A stretch of DNA of 64,000 bases from Streptomyces glaucescens (lineage in GTDB: Bacteria > Actinomycetota > Actinomycetes > Streptomycetales > Streptomycetaceae): positions 5,349,501 through 5,413,500 of the forward strand of contig NZ_CP009438.1 of the NCBI RefSeq assembly GCF_000761215.1, written 5' to 3'. The notes below the pieces were generated by a model, which was not told the origin of the DNA, searched no databases, and saw only the letters and a list, made by a program, of their open reading frames with translations. Made by a program: the position numbers and the translations under genes. Shown piece by piece: positions 1 through 10,612 of the stretch. Every line of letters begins with the position of its first letter. Position 1 is the first letter of the stretch.

Positions 1-648
1 GCGGCCGTCGCCCGCCGCCTGCACGCGCGCGGGGACGAGCTCGTGCTGCACGCGCGGGACGCGGCCCGCGCCAAGGAGCTGGCCGCCGAGTTCCCCGGCG
101 CCCGCACCCTCGTCGGCGACCTCTCCGACCCCGACAAGCTGAGCTGGGCCTTCTCCCACCAGAGCCTCCCGGACCGCGTCGACTCGCTGCTGCACATCGC
201 GGGCGTGGTCGAGCTGGGCCGGGTAGGCGACCTGACCCCCAAGTCCTGGCGCCACCAGCTCAACGTCAACCTGATCGCCCCCGCCGAGCTGACCCGCCAC
301 TTCCTGCCCCAGCTCCGGGCCACCCGCGGCCACGTGATCTTCGTCAACTCCGGCGCCGGCCTGAACGCGCACGCCGACTGGTCCGCGTACGCCGCCTCCA
401 AGCACGGCCTGAAGGCCCTCGCCGACTCCCTGCGCCACGAGGAACACGCGAACGGCGTCCGGGTCACCTCCGTCTACCCGGGCCGCACCGCCAGCCCCAT
501 GCAGGCCAAGGTCCACCAGCAGGAGGGCAAGGACTACGACCCGTCGAAGTGGATCGACCCCGAGTCGGTCGCCACGACCGTCCTCATGTCCCTGGACCTC
601 CCCAGGGACGCGGAGATCAACGACGTGACGGTCCGCCCGGGCCGCTGA
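1..648 (+). CDS. SDR family oxidoreductase, 5' truncated by window edge
   Basis: The reading frame is open from base 1, so the true start and the N-terminal TGxxxGIG nucleotide-binding motif lie upstream of the window. What remains (about 215 residues) begins inside the first Rossmann unit (AAVARRLHARGDELVLHARD). It contains the LLHIAGVVE segment (NAG-like), the catalytic Ser in FVNSGAG and the YAASKHG Tyr/Lys pair, followed by the VYPGRTASPM substrate/cofactor loop. This is a classical short-chain dehydrogenase that probably uses NAD(P)H; the substrate cannot be read from the sequence. The C-terminal LPRDAEINDVTVRPGR ending is typical of the SCO-type SDRs. No operon partner is visible: about 270 bases separate it from the next gene. 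Confidence 0.9.
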   Translation, partial: AAVARRLHARGDELVLHARDAARAKELAAEFPGARTLVGDLSDPDKLSWAFSHQSLPDRVDSLLHIAGVVELGRVGDLTPKSWRHQLNVNLIAPAELTRHFLPQLRATRGHVIFVNSGAGLNAHADWSAYAASKHGLKALADSLRHEEHANGVRVTSVYPGRTASPMQAKVHQQEGKDYDPSKWIDPESVATTVLMSLDLPRDAEINDVTVRPGR

Positions 649-667
649 GCGGTCCGCCGGACACCCC

Positions 668-682
668 CCGGCGCTGCGCCGG
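668..682 (+). terminator. possible short hairpin terminator after SDR gene
   Basis: A CCGGCG/CGCCGG hairpin with a 3-nt loop lies about 20 bases after the SDR stop. There is no U-tract, and the whole 649-918 interval is GC-rich and poor in start signals. I see no gene in that interval. Confidence 0.3.
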
Positions 683-918
683 ACCCGGCTCCCCCGGCCC
701 GTCCGGCCTTCGAGGACACGGCCGTCCGGGGCCGGAAGGGCCGGGGACGCGGCCCCCGGGCGGGGGTGCGGGGCAGCCCCCGCCGCGATCCCGGGCTTCA
801 GCCGGAATCCGGGGCTTCCGCCGGAGTCCGGCGGCGGGCCCCGCGGCGGCAACGGGACGGGAGGGGTGAGGGCGGCGGGGGCGAATCCGCCGCGCCACCG
901 GAGGCTTAGGCTTCCCAT

Positions 919-1926
919 GTGAGTGACAACACCCAGTTCACCCTCGCCCCCGCCACCGGCATCGGCTCGATGCCCGGCGGGGACGCCCGAGAGACCGCCA
1001 AGACCGTCACCGGCTCCTTCGAGGACTTCCCGTACCTCGCCGAGCTCCCCGCCCGCGGCCCCGGCGCGGACATGATCGGCCGTACCGCCGGCATGCTCGT
1101 CGAGGTGTACGCGCGCGTGGAGCCCAGCGGCTGGCGCGTCGGCGACCGCCCGGGCCGGGACACCAGGCGCGCCCGCTCCTGGCTCGTCGAGGACCTGGAC
1201 GCCCTGGAGGAGTTCACCCAGGGGTACGAGGGCCCGCTGAAGGTGCAGGCCGTCGGCCCGTGGACGCTCGCCGCCGCGCTGGAGCTGAAGAACGGCGAGG
1301 CCGCCCTCTCCGACCCCGGCGCCTGCCGCGACCTCACCGCCTCGCTCGCCGAGGGCCTGCGCCTGCACCTGGACGACGTGCGCCGCCGGATTCCCGGCGC
1401 CCGCCTCGTGCTCCAGCTCGACGAGCCGTCCCTGACCGCCGTCCTGAGCGGCCGGGTCAGGACCGCCAGCGGCTACCGCACCCACCGCGCCGTGGACCGC
1501 CAGGTCGTCGAGCAGGGCCTGCGCGAGGTGGTCGGCGTGCACGACGGCGGCCCGGTCGTGGTCCACTCCTGCGCCCCGGAGGTCCCGTTCGCCCTGCTGC
1601 GCCGGGCCGGTGCCGACGGGGTGTCGTTCGACTTCTCACTCCTCACCGAGCGTGACGACGAGGCGATCGGCGAGGCGGCGGAGAGCGGCACCCGGCTGTT
1701 CGCCGGTGTCGTGCCGAGCACGGACGGCCGATTGTCAGACCCTGCCGGTAGCGTCATGGGTGTCAGGACGCTGTGGCGCAGGCTGGGGCTGTCACCGGCG
1801 CTTCTCGCGGAGGCGGTCACGGTCACGCCGACGTGCGGGCTCGCGGGTGCCTCCCCGGACTACGCACGCCGGGCACTCGCCCACTGCGTCCGGGCGGCGA
1901 GATCCCTCGCGGACAACCCAGAGTAA
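919..1926 (+). CDS. cobalamin-independent methionine synthase-like protein (MetE C-terminal domain only)
   Basis: This 335-residue protein corresponds to the C-terminal catalytic barrel of MetE and lacks the N-terminal half of the roughly 750-residue enzyme. It opens with GIGSMPGGD, the phosphate/folate-side loop of this family. The zinc-thiol site appears intact, with an HSC pair (H and C two apart) in VVVHSCAPE and a second Cys in TPTCGLAG. That suggests methyl transfer to a thiol (homocysteine or similar), possibly from a methyl-corrinoid as in 'core-MetE' proteins, rather than from methyl-tetrahydrofolate polyglutamate. The GTG start at 919 has GGAGG about 15 bases upstream, a long spacing, so the start is not certain. 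The stop lies 15 bases before ligA, so the two are probably co-transcribed. Confidence 0.8.
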   Translation: MSDNTQFTLAPATGIGSMPGGDARETAKTVTGSFEDFPYLAELPARGPGADMIGRTAGMLVEVYARVEPSGWRVGDRPGRDTRRARSWLVEDLDALEEFTQGYEGPLKVQAVGPWTLAAALELKNGEAALSDPGACRDLTASLAEGLRLHLDDVRRRIPGARLVLQLDEPSLTAVLSGRVRTASGYRTHRAVDRQVVEQGLREVVGVHDGGPVVVHSCAPEVPFALLRRAGADGVSFDFSLLTERDDEAIGEAAESGTRLFAGVVPSTDGRLSDPAGSVMGVRTLWRRLGLSPALLAEAVTVTPTCGLAGASPDYARRALAHCVRAARSLADNPE

Positions 1927-1941
1927 CGGGAGGACAACACG

Positions 1942-4134
1942 GTGGCCGGCGACAGGCAAGCGGAGAGCACGGTGCCCACCGAGGCACGGGAGAAGCACGC
2001 GCAGCTCGCTGAGCAGATCGAGGAGCACCGCTTCCGGTACTACGTGAAGGACGCTCCCGTCATCAGCGACGCGGAGTTCGACCGGCTGCTGCGCACGCTG
2101 GAGGCCCTGGAGGAGGAGCACCCGGAGCTGCGCACCCCGGACTCGCCGACCCAGAAGGTCGCCGGTGCCTACGAGACGGACTTCACCTCCGTCGAGCACC
2201 GCCAGCGCATGCTGTCGCTGGACAACGTCTTCGACGACGTGGAGCTGGCCGCCTGGGCCGAGCGCGTCCACAAGGACGTCGGCAGCACCCCGCACCACTT
2301 CCTGTGCGAGCTGAAGGTCGACGGCCTCGCCGTGAACCTCACCTACGAGCACGGCCGCCTCACCCGCGCGGCGACCCGGGGCGACGGCCGCACCGGCGAG
2401 GACATCACGCCGAACGTGCGCACGATCGCGGAGATCCCGGACCGCCTGACCGGCGACCGCGTCCCGGACCTGGTGGAGATCCGCGGCGAGGTCTACTTCC
2501 CGATGGAGAAGTTCGAGGGGCTGAACGCCCGACTGATCGCGGCCGGCGACAAGCCCTTCGCCAACCCGCGCAACGCCGCCGCGGGCTCGCTGCGGCAGAA
2601 GGACCCCCGGGTCACCGCCACCCGCCCGCTGCACATGGTGGTGCACGGCATCGGCGCCCTGGAGGGCTTCAGCGGGCTGACCCGCCTCTCGGAGGCGTAC
2701 GACCTGCTGCGCACCTGGGGCCTGCCCACCTCCCGGCACAACAAGGTGGTCGACGGCCTCGACGGCGTACGGGAGTTCATCGCGTACTACGGCGAGAACC
2801 GCCACTCCGTGGAGCACGAGATCGACGGTGTGGTCGTCAAGCTCGACGAGATCCCGCTCCAGGGCCGGCTGGGGTCCACCTCCCGCGCGCCCCGCTGGGC
2901 GATCGCGTACAAGTACGCGCCGGAGGAGGTCAACACCAAGCTCGTCAACATCCGGGTGGGTGTCGGCCGCACCGGCCGTGTCACTCCGTACGCGCAGGTG
3001 GAGCCGGTGACGGTGGCCGGCTCCGAGGTCGAGTTCGCCACCCTGCACAACCAGGACGTGGTCAAGGCCAAGGGCGTCCTCATCGGGGACACGGTGGTGC
3101 TGCGCAAGGCCGGTGACGTGATCCCGGAGATCCTGGGCCCGGTCGTGGACCTGCGCGACGGCACCGAGCGCGAGTTCGTGATGCCGTCGGAGTGCCCCGA
3201 GTGCGGGACGCCGCTGCGGCCGATGAAGGAGGGCGACGTCGATCTGCGCTGCCCGAACTCCCGTACGTGCCCGGCACAGTTGCGCGAGCGCCTGTTCTAC
3301 CTCGCGGGCCGCAAGGCGCTGGACATCGAGCACTTCGGCTACGTCGCCGCCGCCGCCCTCACCAAGCCGCTGGAGCCCGCGGACCCGCCGCTGAAGGACG
3401 AGGGCGATCTGTTCGACCTCACCGTGGAGCAGTTGCTGCCCATCAAGGCGTACGTCCTCGACCAGGACAGCGGCCTGCCGAAGCGGGATCCGAAGACCGG
3501 CGAGGAGAAGATCGCCACGGTCTTCGCCAACCAGCAGGGCGAGCCCAAGAAGAACGCGCTGGCGATGCTGGAGAACATCGCGGCGGCCAAGCGGCGCCCG
3601 CTCGCCCGCGTCCTGACGGGCCTGTCGATCCGTCACGTCGGGCCGGTCGCCGCCGAGGCGCTGGCCCGCGAGTTCCGCTCCATCGACCGGATCGAACAGG
3701 CGACCGAGGAGGAGCTGGCGGGCACCGAGGGGGTCGGGCCGATCATCGCCGCCTCCCTCAAGGAGTGGTTCGCCGAGGACTGGCACCAGGAGATCCTGCG
3801 CAAGTGGCGCGCGGCCGGCGTGCGCATGGAGGACGAGCGCACCGGCGAGGCCGAGGGCCCGCGCCCGCTGGAGGGTCTGACCGTCGTCGTCACGGGCACC
3901 CTGGAGCACTTCACGCGCGACGGCGCCAAGGACGCCCTGCAGAGCCGGGGTGCGAAGGTGACCGGCTCGGTTTCGAAGAAGACGTCATTCGTCGTTGTGG
4001 GTGACAACCCTGGATCGAAATATGACAAGGCGATGCAGCTGAAGGTGCCGGTCCTGAACGAGGACGGCTTCAACGTCCTGCTGGAGCAGGGGCCTGAGGC
4101 GGCGTCGGACGCCGCGCTCCCGGTCGAGGAGTAG
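1942..4134 (+). CDS. ligA: NAD-dependent DNA ligase LigA
   Basis: The 730-residue protein seals nicks during replication and repair using NAD. The order of parts is complete. A Ia-like region (EEHRFRYYVKDAP) precedes the adenylation domain with the KVDG motif (nucleophile Lys125). An OB fold is followed by a four-Cys zinc finger (CPECGTPL...CPNSRTC). Tandem helix-hairpin-helix repeats include the GVGPIIA segment, and a C-terminal BRCT domain starts near PRPLEGLTVVVTGTLE. A stretch near residues 460-540 (KPLEPADPPL...KTGEEKIATVF) is a longer zinc-finger/HhH linker than in E. coli. The GTG start at 1942 is preceded by GGGAGGAC. The gene follows the MetE-like gene by 15 bases; the next gene is 255 bases away. 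Confidence 0.97.
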   Translation: MAGDRQAESTVPTEAREKHAQLAEQIEEHRFRYYVKDAPVISDAEFDRLLRTLEALEEEHPELRTPDSPTQKVAGAYETDFTSVEHRQRMLSLDNVFDDVELAAWAERVHKDVGSTPHHFLCELKVDGLAVNLTYEHGRLTRAATRGDGRTGEDITPNVRTIAEIPDRLTGDRVPDLVEIRGEVYFPMEKFEGLNARLIAAGDKPFANPRNAAAGSLRQKDPRVTATRPLHMVVHGIGALEGFSGLTRLSEAYDLLRTWGLPTSRHNKVVDGLDGVREFIAYYGENRHSVEHEIDGVVVKLDEIPLQGRLGSTSRAPRWAIAYKYAPEEVNTKLVNIRVGVGRTGRVTPYAQVEPVTVAGSEVEFATLHNQDVVKAKGVLIGDTVVLRKAGDVIPEILGPVVDLRDGTEREFVMPSECPECGTPLRPMKEGDVDLRCPNSRTCPAQLRERLFYLAGRKALDIEHFGYVAAAALTKPLEPADPPLKDEGDLFDLTVEQLLPIKAYVLDQDSGLPKRDPKTGEEKIATVFANQQGEPKKNALAMLENIAAAKRRPLARVLTGLSIRHVGPVAAEALAREFRSIDRIEQATEEELAGTEGVGPIIAASLKEWFAEDWHQEILRKWRAAGVRMEDERTGEAEGPRPLEGLTVVVTGTLEHFTRDGAKDALQSRGAKVTGSVSKKTSFVVVGDNPGSKYDKAMQLKVPVLNEDGFNVLLEQGPEAASDAALPVEE

Positions 4135-4389
4135 CGGTTGAAGACCACCCGATCGGCGCATATCAGATGCATAAGGGCGGCCAGGGCGCATTCGGGCAAC
4201 CGTCGACGACCGCTGCCCGTGGAAGCGTTCCGCGGCCTACTGTGGGGATGTGCGCCTGCCGCGCCCAGCCGCGGCGGGGGCGTCCCCGGCTCCCGAGGAG
4301 CGCGGGCAACGGTTCTCCGACGGCGCCGCTGAAGGCTGTCGGGCATCGGTCGCGGGGCGTGGGCACCGCCGGCTGTGAGAGGGACGGGA

Positions 4390-6624
4390 ATGGAACCGAC
4401 CGAGAGCGCCGCCCCGGATGCACGGCTGCGCCGGTTGGCCGGCGTCTGGCGAGGCGGCCGCCGGCCCGCCCGGAGCGCGGGCCCGTGCGAGAGTGCCCCG
4501 GGAGCGTCCGCCACCGCGGCCGGCCCCGGCGCCGTGGGACCGGCCGCCGTGCGCGGCACCGGGCCGGCCGGGCACGACGGCGAACGGCACCTGCCCTGGC
4601 CCGCGTTGCACGCGGGTGTCGTCGCCGCCGCCGGGTTCGCGCTCGGCGCCGGTTTCCTGGGCGCCTTCACCGGCCACCACCCGCTCTTCCCGTCCGGCAC
4701 CGCCGGCTGGTCGCTCGCCCTGCTGACCGGGATCATCGTCGGCCACCTGGTGCTGCTCGGCCGCGCCCGCTGGTGGGGCGGCACCGGTTCCGGCGCCGCC
4801 CTCACCCTGGCCGTGCTGCTGCTGTACGGCTGGGTGCCGGCCGGCCTGGTCAGCCTGACCGTCGTCGTGCTGGTCGGCGTGGCCCGGCGCCACCGCTGGC
4901 GGCAGGGCGTGCTGCACGGCGCGGTCGACGTCCTCGGCATCGGCGCCGGCGCGCTGGTCCTCCTCGCCTTCGGCCGGGTGCCGTCCGTGCAGAGGCCCTG
5001 GAACCCCGACACGTGGACGCTCTACACGGCTCCCAAGGTGGTGCTGGTCGCGGCCGTCTACCTCCTCGTGACCCGCGTCCTGCTGTGGTACCTGCACGCG
5101 CCGCGCGCCGGTGGCCTGCCCACCGTCGCCCGCACCGCCCTGGTCCGGCAGGGACTCGTCGCGGTCGCGCTGCTCGGCATCGCCCCGCTGGTCTGTGTCG
5201 TCGCCGTCGACAAACCGATCCTGCTGCCGCTGTTCTCCATCCCGCTGATCGCCCTCGACTCCACCCTGTGGATGGCCCGGGCCCGCGCCGAGGAGCAGCT
5301 GCGCGACCCGCTCACCGGTCTGCCCAACCGCCAGTGGCTGCTGGAACGCATCTGGACCGCCCTCGACGACGCCGAGCGCATCGGCGCCCGGGCCGCCCTG
5401 GTGCTGATCGACCTCGACCGTTTCCGATCGGTCAACGACACCCTCGGGCATCCGGCCGGTGACCGGCTGCTGCTGCAGACCGCCGACCGGCTGCGACTGG
5501 CCCTGCCGCGCGGCGCGGAGGCCGCCCGGCTCGGCGGTGACGAGTTCGCCGTCTTACTTCCCGTCGCCGACTCCACCACCTCCGCCACCCGCATCGCCCG
5601 CGGCCTGGTGGCCGCCCTCAGCTCCCCGCTCGACCTCGACGGCCTGACCCTCGTCCTGGAGGCCAGCGCCGGAGTCGCCGTCTTCCCCGACCACGCGCTC
5701 GACGCGGAGGGGATGCTGCGCCGCGCGGACGTCGCCATGTACCAGGCGAAGCGGGACCGCACGGGCGTCGAGGTCTACGAGTCCAAGCGCGACTCGAACA
5801 CCCCCGACCGGCTCGGTCTCCTCGCCGACCTGCGCCGGGCGCTGGACGCCCACGAGGTCGAGCTGCACTACCAGCCCAAGGTCCGCTTCGACGGCCAGGT
5901 CGCCGGCCTGGAGGCACTGGTGCGCTGGGTGCACCCCGAGCGCGGCAAGGTGCCGCCGGACGAGTTCATAGCGATCGCCGAGTCCTCCGGACTCATGCCC
6001 CACCTCACCGAGTACGTGCTGGAGACCGCGCTCGGCCAGGTCGCCCGGTGGCGCTCCCAGGGCCTGTTCGTCCCGGTCGCCGTCAACGTCTCCCCGCGCG
6101 ACGTCCACACCCCCGGCTTCGCCGGCTCCGTCGCCGCCCGCCTCGCCCGCCACGGCGTCCCCGCCGGCGCGCTCCAGCTGGAGATCACCGAGCACGTCCT
6201 CCTGGAGGACCCGCAGCGCGCCGCCGACACCCTCGCCGGACTCACCGGCCACGGCGTGAAGATGTCCCTCGACGACTTCGGCACCGGCTACTCCTCCCTG
6301 GTCCACCTGCGCCGCCTCCCCGTCAGCGAGCTGAAGATCGACCGCTCCTTCGTGGCCCGGCTCGCCGTCGACACCGAGGACGCCGCGATCGTGCGCTGCA
6401 CCGTCGACCTCGCCCACTCCCTCGGTCTCCTCGTGGTCGCCGAGGGCGTCGAGGACGACGAGACCTGGGAACGCCTGCGCGACCTGGGCTGCGACGCCGT
6501 ACAGGGCTGGCTGGTCGCCGCGGCGATGCCGCCGGAGGAGACCACGGCCTGGCTGCGGGCGCGGGGGACCCGCGGGTGGCAGCGGCCCGCCGCGGCGCTG
6601 CCCGCGGCGGCGGGGGACGAGTAG
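4390..6624 (+). CDS. rmdB: membrane GGDEF-EAL c-di-GMP enzyme (RmdB-like)
   Basis: The 744-residue protein has a hydrophobic N-terminal region with about six to eight membrane segments (residues roughly 65-300), then a GGDEF domain and an EAL domain. GGDEF is exact at residues 382-386. The inhibitory RxxD site is RGAE, so it is weakened. The EAL domain is complete: E508-A-L, VNVS, EITE, SLDDFGTGYSS, ELKIDRSF and AEGVE are all present, so phosphodiesterase activity is expected. The domain order and neighbourhood match S. coelicolor RmdB (SCO5495 from memory), a c-di-GMP phosphodiesterase affecting development. The ATG at 4390 has GAGAGGGA at good spacing; an in-frame GTG at 4375 is an alternative. 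Leu389 is a TTA codon (5554-5556), which would make expression bldA-dependent. A perfect terminator follows the stop. Confidence 0.93.
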   Translation: MEPTESAAPDARLRRLAGVWRGGRRPARSAGPCESAPGASATAAGPGAVGPAAVRGTGPAGHDGERHLPWPALHAGVVAAAGFALGAGFLGAFTGHHPLFPSGTAGWSLALLTGIIVGHLVLLGRARWWGGTGSGAALTLAVLLLYGWVPAGLVSLTVVVLVGVARRHRWRQGVLHGAVDVLGIGAGALVLLAFGRVPSVQRPWNPDTWTLYTAPKVVLVAAVYLLVTRVLLWYLHAPRAGGLPTVARTALVRQGLVAVALLGIAPLVCVVAVDKPILLPLFSIPLIALDSTLWMARARAEEQLRDPLTGLPNRQWLLERIWTALDDAERIGARAALVLIDLDRFRSVNDTLGHPAGDRLLLQTADRLRLALPRGAEAARLGGDEFAVLLPVADSTTSATRIARGLVAALSSPLDLDGLTLVLEASAGVAVFPDHALDAEGMLRRADVAMYQAKRDRTGVEVYESKRDSNTPDRLGLLADLRRALDAHEVELHYQPKVRFDGQVAGLEALVRWVHPERGKVPPDEFIAIAESSGLMPHLTEYVLETALGQVARWRSQGLFVPVAVNVSPRDVHTPGFAGSVAARLARHGVPAGALQLEITEHVLLEDPQRAADTLAGLTGHGVKMSLDDFGTGYSSLVHLRRLPVSELKIDRSFVARLAVDTEDAAIVRCTVDLAHSLGLLVVAEGVEDDETWERLRDLGCDAVQGWLVAAAMPPEETTAWLRARGTRGWQRPAAALPAAAGDE

Positions 6625-6659
6625 CCCTCCGGCCGCGCGGGCGCGGGCGGCCGGAGGGC
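6624..6659 (+). terminator. strong hairpin terminator after rmdB
   Basis: The perfect 13-bp stem GCCCTCCGGCCGC/GCGGCCGGAGGGC has a 10-nt loop and begins at the last base of the rmdB stop codon. There is no U-tract, as is common in Streptomyces. It separates rmdB from the gat operon. Confidence 0.75.
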
Positions 6660-6870
6660 CCGTCCCGGTCGGTCGCGCGGTGCCGCCCGGGGCGGGCCGC
6701 GATACCGCCGAACCGTCCGGGCGGACGGCCCTCGCGGCCCCGGTACGGCCCCGGTGGGACCACCGCCGTCCCCCGTCCTGCCCCCTCACCACGAACCGTT
6801 TTCACGGGCAGGGGGCCGTGACCCATAGGATTGGGCCAAAACACTCACACTCACCCCAGAGGATCGCTGC

Positions 6871-7167
6871 ATGCCTGGCATCACGCGCGAGGAGGTCGCC
6901 CACCTCGCCCGGCTGGCGCGTCTGGAGCTGAAGCCCGAAGAGCTCGACCACTTCGCGGGACAGCTGGACGACATCATCGGCGCGGTCGCCCGCGTCAGCG
7001 AGGTCGCCGACCAAGACGTACCGCCGACCTCGCACCCGCTCCCGCTGACGAACGTCATGCGCCCGGACGAGGTCCGCCCGTCGCTCACCCCCGAGCAGGC
7101 GCTCTCCGGCGCCCCCGCCCAGGAGCAGCAGCGTTTCAAGGTGCCGCAGATCCTGGGGGAGGAGTAA
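6871..7167 (+). CDS. gatC: Asp/Glu-tRNA amidotransferase subunit C
   Basis: The 98-residue GatC is the small scaffold that holds GatA and GatB together. The family signature is clear: the ITREEVAHLARLARLEL start, the LDDIIGAVARVSEVADQDVPPTSHPLP middle, and the RPDEVRPSLTPEQALSGAP motif. The ATG start has AGAGGA seven bases upstream. About 40 bases further upstream a TAGGAT hexamer (6826-6831) could be the -10 of the operon promoter, but no good -35 accompanies it. gatA follows after six bases, so this is the first gene of the gatC-gatA-orf-gatB operon. Actinobacteria use the complex to make Gln-tRNA(Gln), and in some cases Asn-tRNA(Asn), from misacylated precursors. Confidence 0.96.
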   Translation: MPGITREEVAHLARLARLELKPEELDHFAGQLDDIIGAVARVSEVADQDVPPTSHPLPLTNVMRPDEVRPSLTPEQALSGAPAQEQQRFKVPQILGEE

Positions 7168-7173
7168 CCCGTC

Positions 7174-8663
<1,490 letters not shown>

Positions 8664-8667
<4 letters not shown>

Positions 8668-8903
8668 GCAAGCTGTCGAAGGCCAAGGGCTTCAAGAAGT
8701 CCAAGAACGGCCTGTACCTGTCCATGGCCACCACCGCGTTCGGCGCGTTCAGCGTCGCCAAGCAGGCGAAGCTCGCCCGCGCCGAGAGCGACACGCTCCG
8801 TCTGGTCGACGCCGCCGTGTCCGCCGCCGCCATCGTCACCGGCCTCGCCATCCTCTACCGCGAGCTGAAGCGGCTGGGCGACGACGACGTCCTGCTGGGC
8901 TGA
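8664..8903 (+). CDS. small conserved membrane-type protein between gatA and gatB
   Basis: The 79-residue protein starts with GTG at 8664 and overlaps the gatA stop by four bases; GGAGGAGG lies 12-18 bases upstream inside gatA. It has a Lys-rich N-terminus (SKLSKAKGFKKSKNG), a hydrophobic stretch (YLSMATTAFGAFSVAK), a charged hinge (QAKLARAESDTL) and a second hydrophobic helix (LVDAAVSAAAIVTGLAILYREL). One or two membrane helices are plausible. No catalytic motif is visible. gatB starts 15 bases downstream, so its position inside the amidotransferase operon is fixed by coupling. I recall the same arrangement in other Streptomyces. Function is unknown; tethering the amidotransferase to the membrane is only a guess. 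Confidence 0.8.
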
Positions 8904-8918
8904 GAGGGAAGTTTCACC

Positions 8919-10433
8919 GTGACCACCACGACCGACCTGGTGTCGTACGAGGAAGCACTGGCGTCGTACGACCCCGTCATGGGCCTCGAGGTCCATGTCG
9001 AACTCGGCACCAAGACCAAGATGTTCTGCGGGTGCTCCACGGAGCTGGGCGCCGAGCCCAACGCGCAGACCTGCCCCGTCTGCCTCGGCCTGCCCGGCGC
9101 GCTGCCGGTCGTCAACGCGACCGGCGTCGAGTCCGCGATCAAGATCGGTCTCGCGCTGAACTGCGAGATCGCCGAGTGGTGCCGCTTCGCCCGGAAGAAC
9201 TACTTCTATCCGGACATGCCGAAGAACTTCCAGACCTCCCAGTACGACGAGCCGATCGCCTTCAACGGCTACCTCGACGTGCAGCTGGAGGACGGCGAGA
9301 CCTTCCGCGTGGAGATCGAGCGCGCCCACATGGAGGAGGACACCGGCAAGTCCACCCACGTCGGCGGCGCCACCGGCCGCATCCACGGCGCGTCCCACTC
9401 GCTGCTCGACTACAACCGCGCGGGCATCCCGCTCATCGAGATCGTCACCAAGCCGATCGTCGGTGCCGGCGAGCGCGCCCCCGAGGTCGCCCGGGCGTAC
9501 GTCCGTGAGCTGCGCGAGGTCATCCGCGCGCTCGGCGTCTCCGAGGCCCGCATGGAGATGGGCCAGATGCGCTGCGACGTCAACCTGTCGCTGATGCCGA
9601 AGGGCGCCGAGCGGTTCGGCACGCGCTCCGAGACGAAGAACGTCAACTCGCTGCGGTCCGTGGAGCGCGCGGCCCGCTTCGAGATCCAGCGGCACGCGGC
9701 CGTGCTGTCGTCCGGCGGCACGATCGTCCAGGAGACCCGCCACTTCCACGAGGACACCGGATCCACGACCTCGGGCCGCGTGAAGGAGGAGGCCGAGGAC
9801 TACCGGTACTTCCCGGAGCCCGACCTGGTGCCGGTCGCCCCGTCCCGCGAGTGGGTCGAGGAGATCCGCGCCGGACTGCCGGAGCTGCCGCTGGTCCGCC
9901 GCAACCGGCTCCGCGAGGAGTGGGGGATCTCCGGCACCGACATGCAGGCGATCCTCAACGCCGGTGCGCTGGACCCGATCGTCGCCACGATCGACGCCGG
10001 CGCCGACGCGGCGTCCGCCCGCAAGTGGTGGATGGGCGAGCTGGCCCGCAGCGCCAACGAGTCCGGCAAGGCGCTGGACGAGCTGGCGATCACGCCGGAG
10101 CAGGTGGCCCGCGTCGCCGAGCTGGTCACCAAGGGCGACCTCAACGACAAGCTGGCCCGCCAGGTCATCGAGGGCGTCCTCGCGGGCGAGGGCACCCCGG
10201 ACGAGGTCGTCGAGAAGCGCGGTCTGAAGGTCGTCTCCGACGAGGGCGCGCTCACCGCCGCCGTCGACGAGGCCATCGCCGGCAACCCGGGCATCGCCGA
10301 CAAGATCCGCGGCGGCAAGGTGGCCGCGGCCGGTGCCCTGGTCGGCGCGGTCATGAAGGCCACCCGCGGCCAGGCCGACGCGGCCCGCGTCAAGGAGCTG
10401 ATCCTGGAGAAGCTGGGCGTCAGCGAGGGCTGA
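8919..10433 (+). CDS. gatB: Asp/Glu-tRNA amidotransferase subunit B
   Basis: The 504-residue GatB phosphorylates the carboxylate of the misacylated aminoacyl-tRNA and transfers ammonia to it. Signatures present include the MGLEVHVELGTKTKMFCGCS opening with its Cys-rich zinc region (C..C ...TCPVCLGLPG), the ARKNYFYPDMPKNFQ catalytic-face motif, and the SLLDYNRAGIPLIEIVT signature. The C-terminal YqeY-like tRNA-binding tail (RGGKVAAAGALVGAVMKATRGQADA) is also intact. The GTG start is preceded by GAGAGGGAAG. It is the last gene of the operon, followed 20 bases later by a perfect 14-bp hairpin terminator. Confidence 0.97.
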   Translation: MTTTTDLVSYEEALASYDPVMGLEVHVELGTKTKMFCGCSTELGAEPNAQTCPVCLGLPGALPVVNATGVESAIKIGLALNCEIAEWCRFARKNYFYPDMPKNFQTSQYDEPIAFNGYLDVQLEDGETFRVEIERAHMEEDTGKSTHVGGATGRIHGASHSLLDYNRAGIPLIEIVTKPIVGAGERAPEVARAYVRELREVIRALGVSEARMEMGQMRCDVNLSLMPKGAERFGTRSETKNVNSLRSVERAARFEIQRHAAVLSSGGTIVQETRHFHEDTGSTTSGRVKEEAEDYRYFPEPDLVPVAPSREWVEEIRAGLPELPLVRRNRLREEWGISGTDMQAILNAGALDPIVATIDAGADAASARKWWMGELARSANESGKALDELAITPEQVARVAELVTKGDLNDKLARQVIEGVLAGEGTPDEVVEKRGLKVVSDEGALTAAVDEAIAGNPGIADKIRGGKVAAAGALVGAVMKATRGQADAARVKELILEKLGVSEG

Positions 10434-10453
10434 TCTCCGTCTTCCGCCGCCCC

Positions 10454-10485
10454 GGGGGGACGCATCGCGACCGATGCGTCCCCCC
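10454..10485 (+). terminator. perfect hairpin terminator of the gat operon
   Basis: The stem GGGGGGACGCATCG/CGATGCGTCCCCCC (14 bp, no mismatch) has the 4-nt loop CGAC and begins 21 bases after the gatB stop. It probably also serves the minus-strand methyltransferase that converges on it. Confidence 0.9.
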
Positions 10486-10612
10486 AGGCACGTCCGGGGC
10501 GGCCTCGCCGTGACGGGACGAGCCCGAAGCCGAGGCCGCGGGCTCGCCCTGGGGCGAAGGTCCCGGCGGTTCCGCCCTCAGCGGCGGCGGCCCACCACGC
10601 GGGTGGCCCTCC

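Noticed and set aside
1792..3909. 705-codon minus-strand frame opposite ligA
   Set aside because: It is antisense to a textbook LigA, with no start signals or recognisable motifs.
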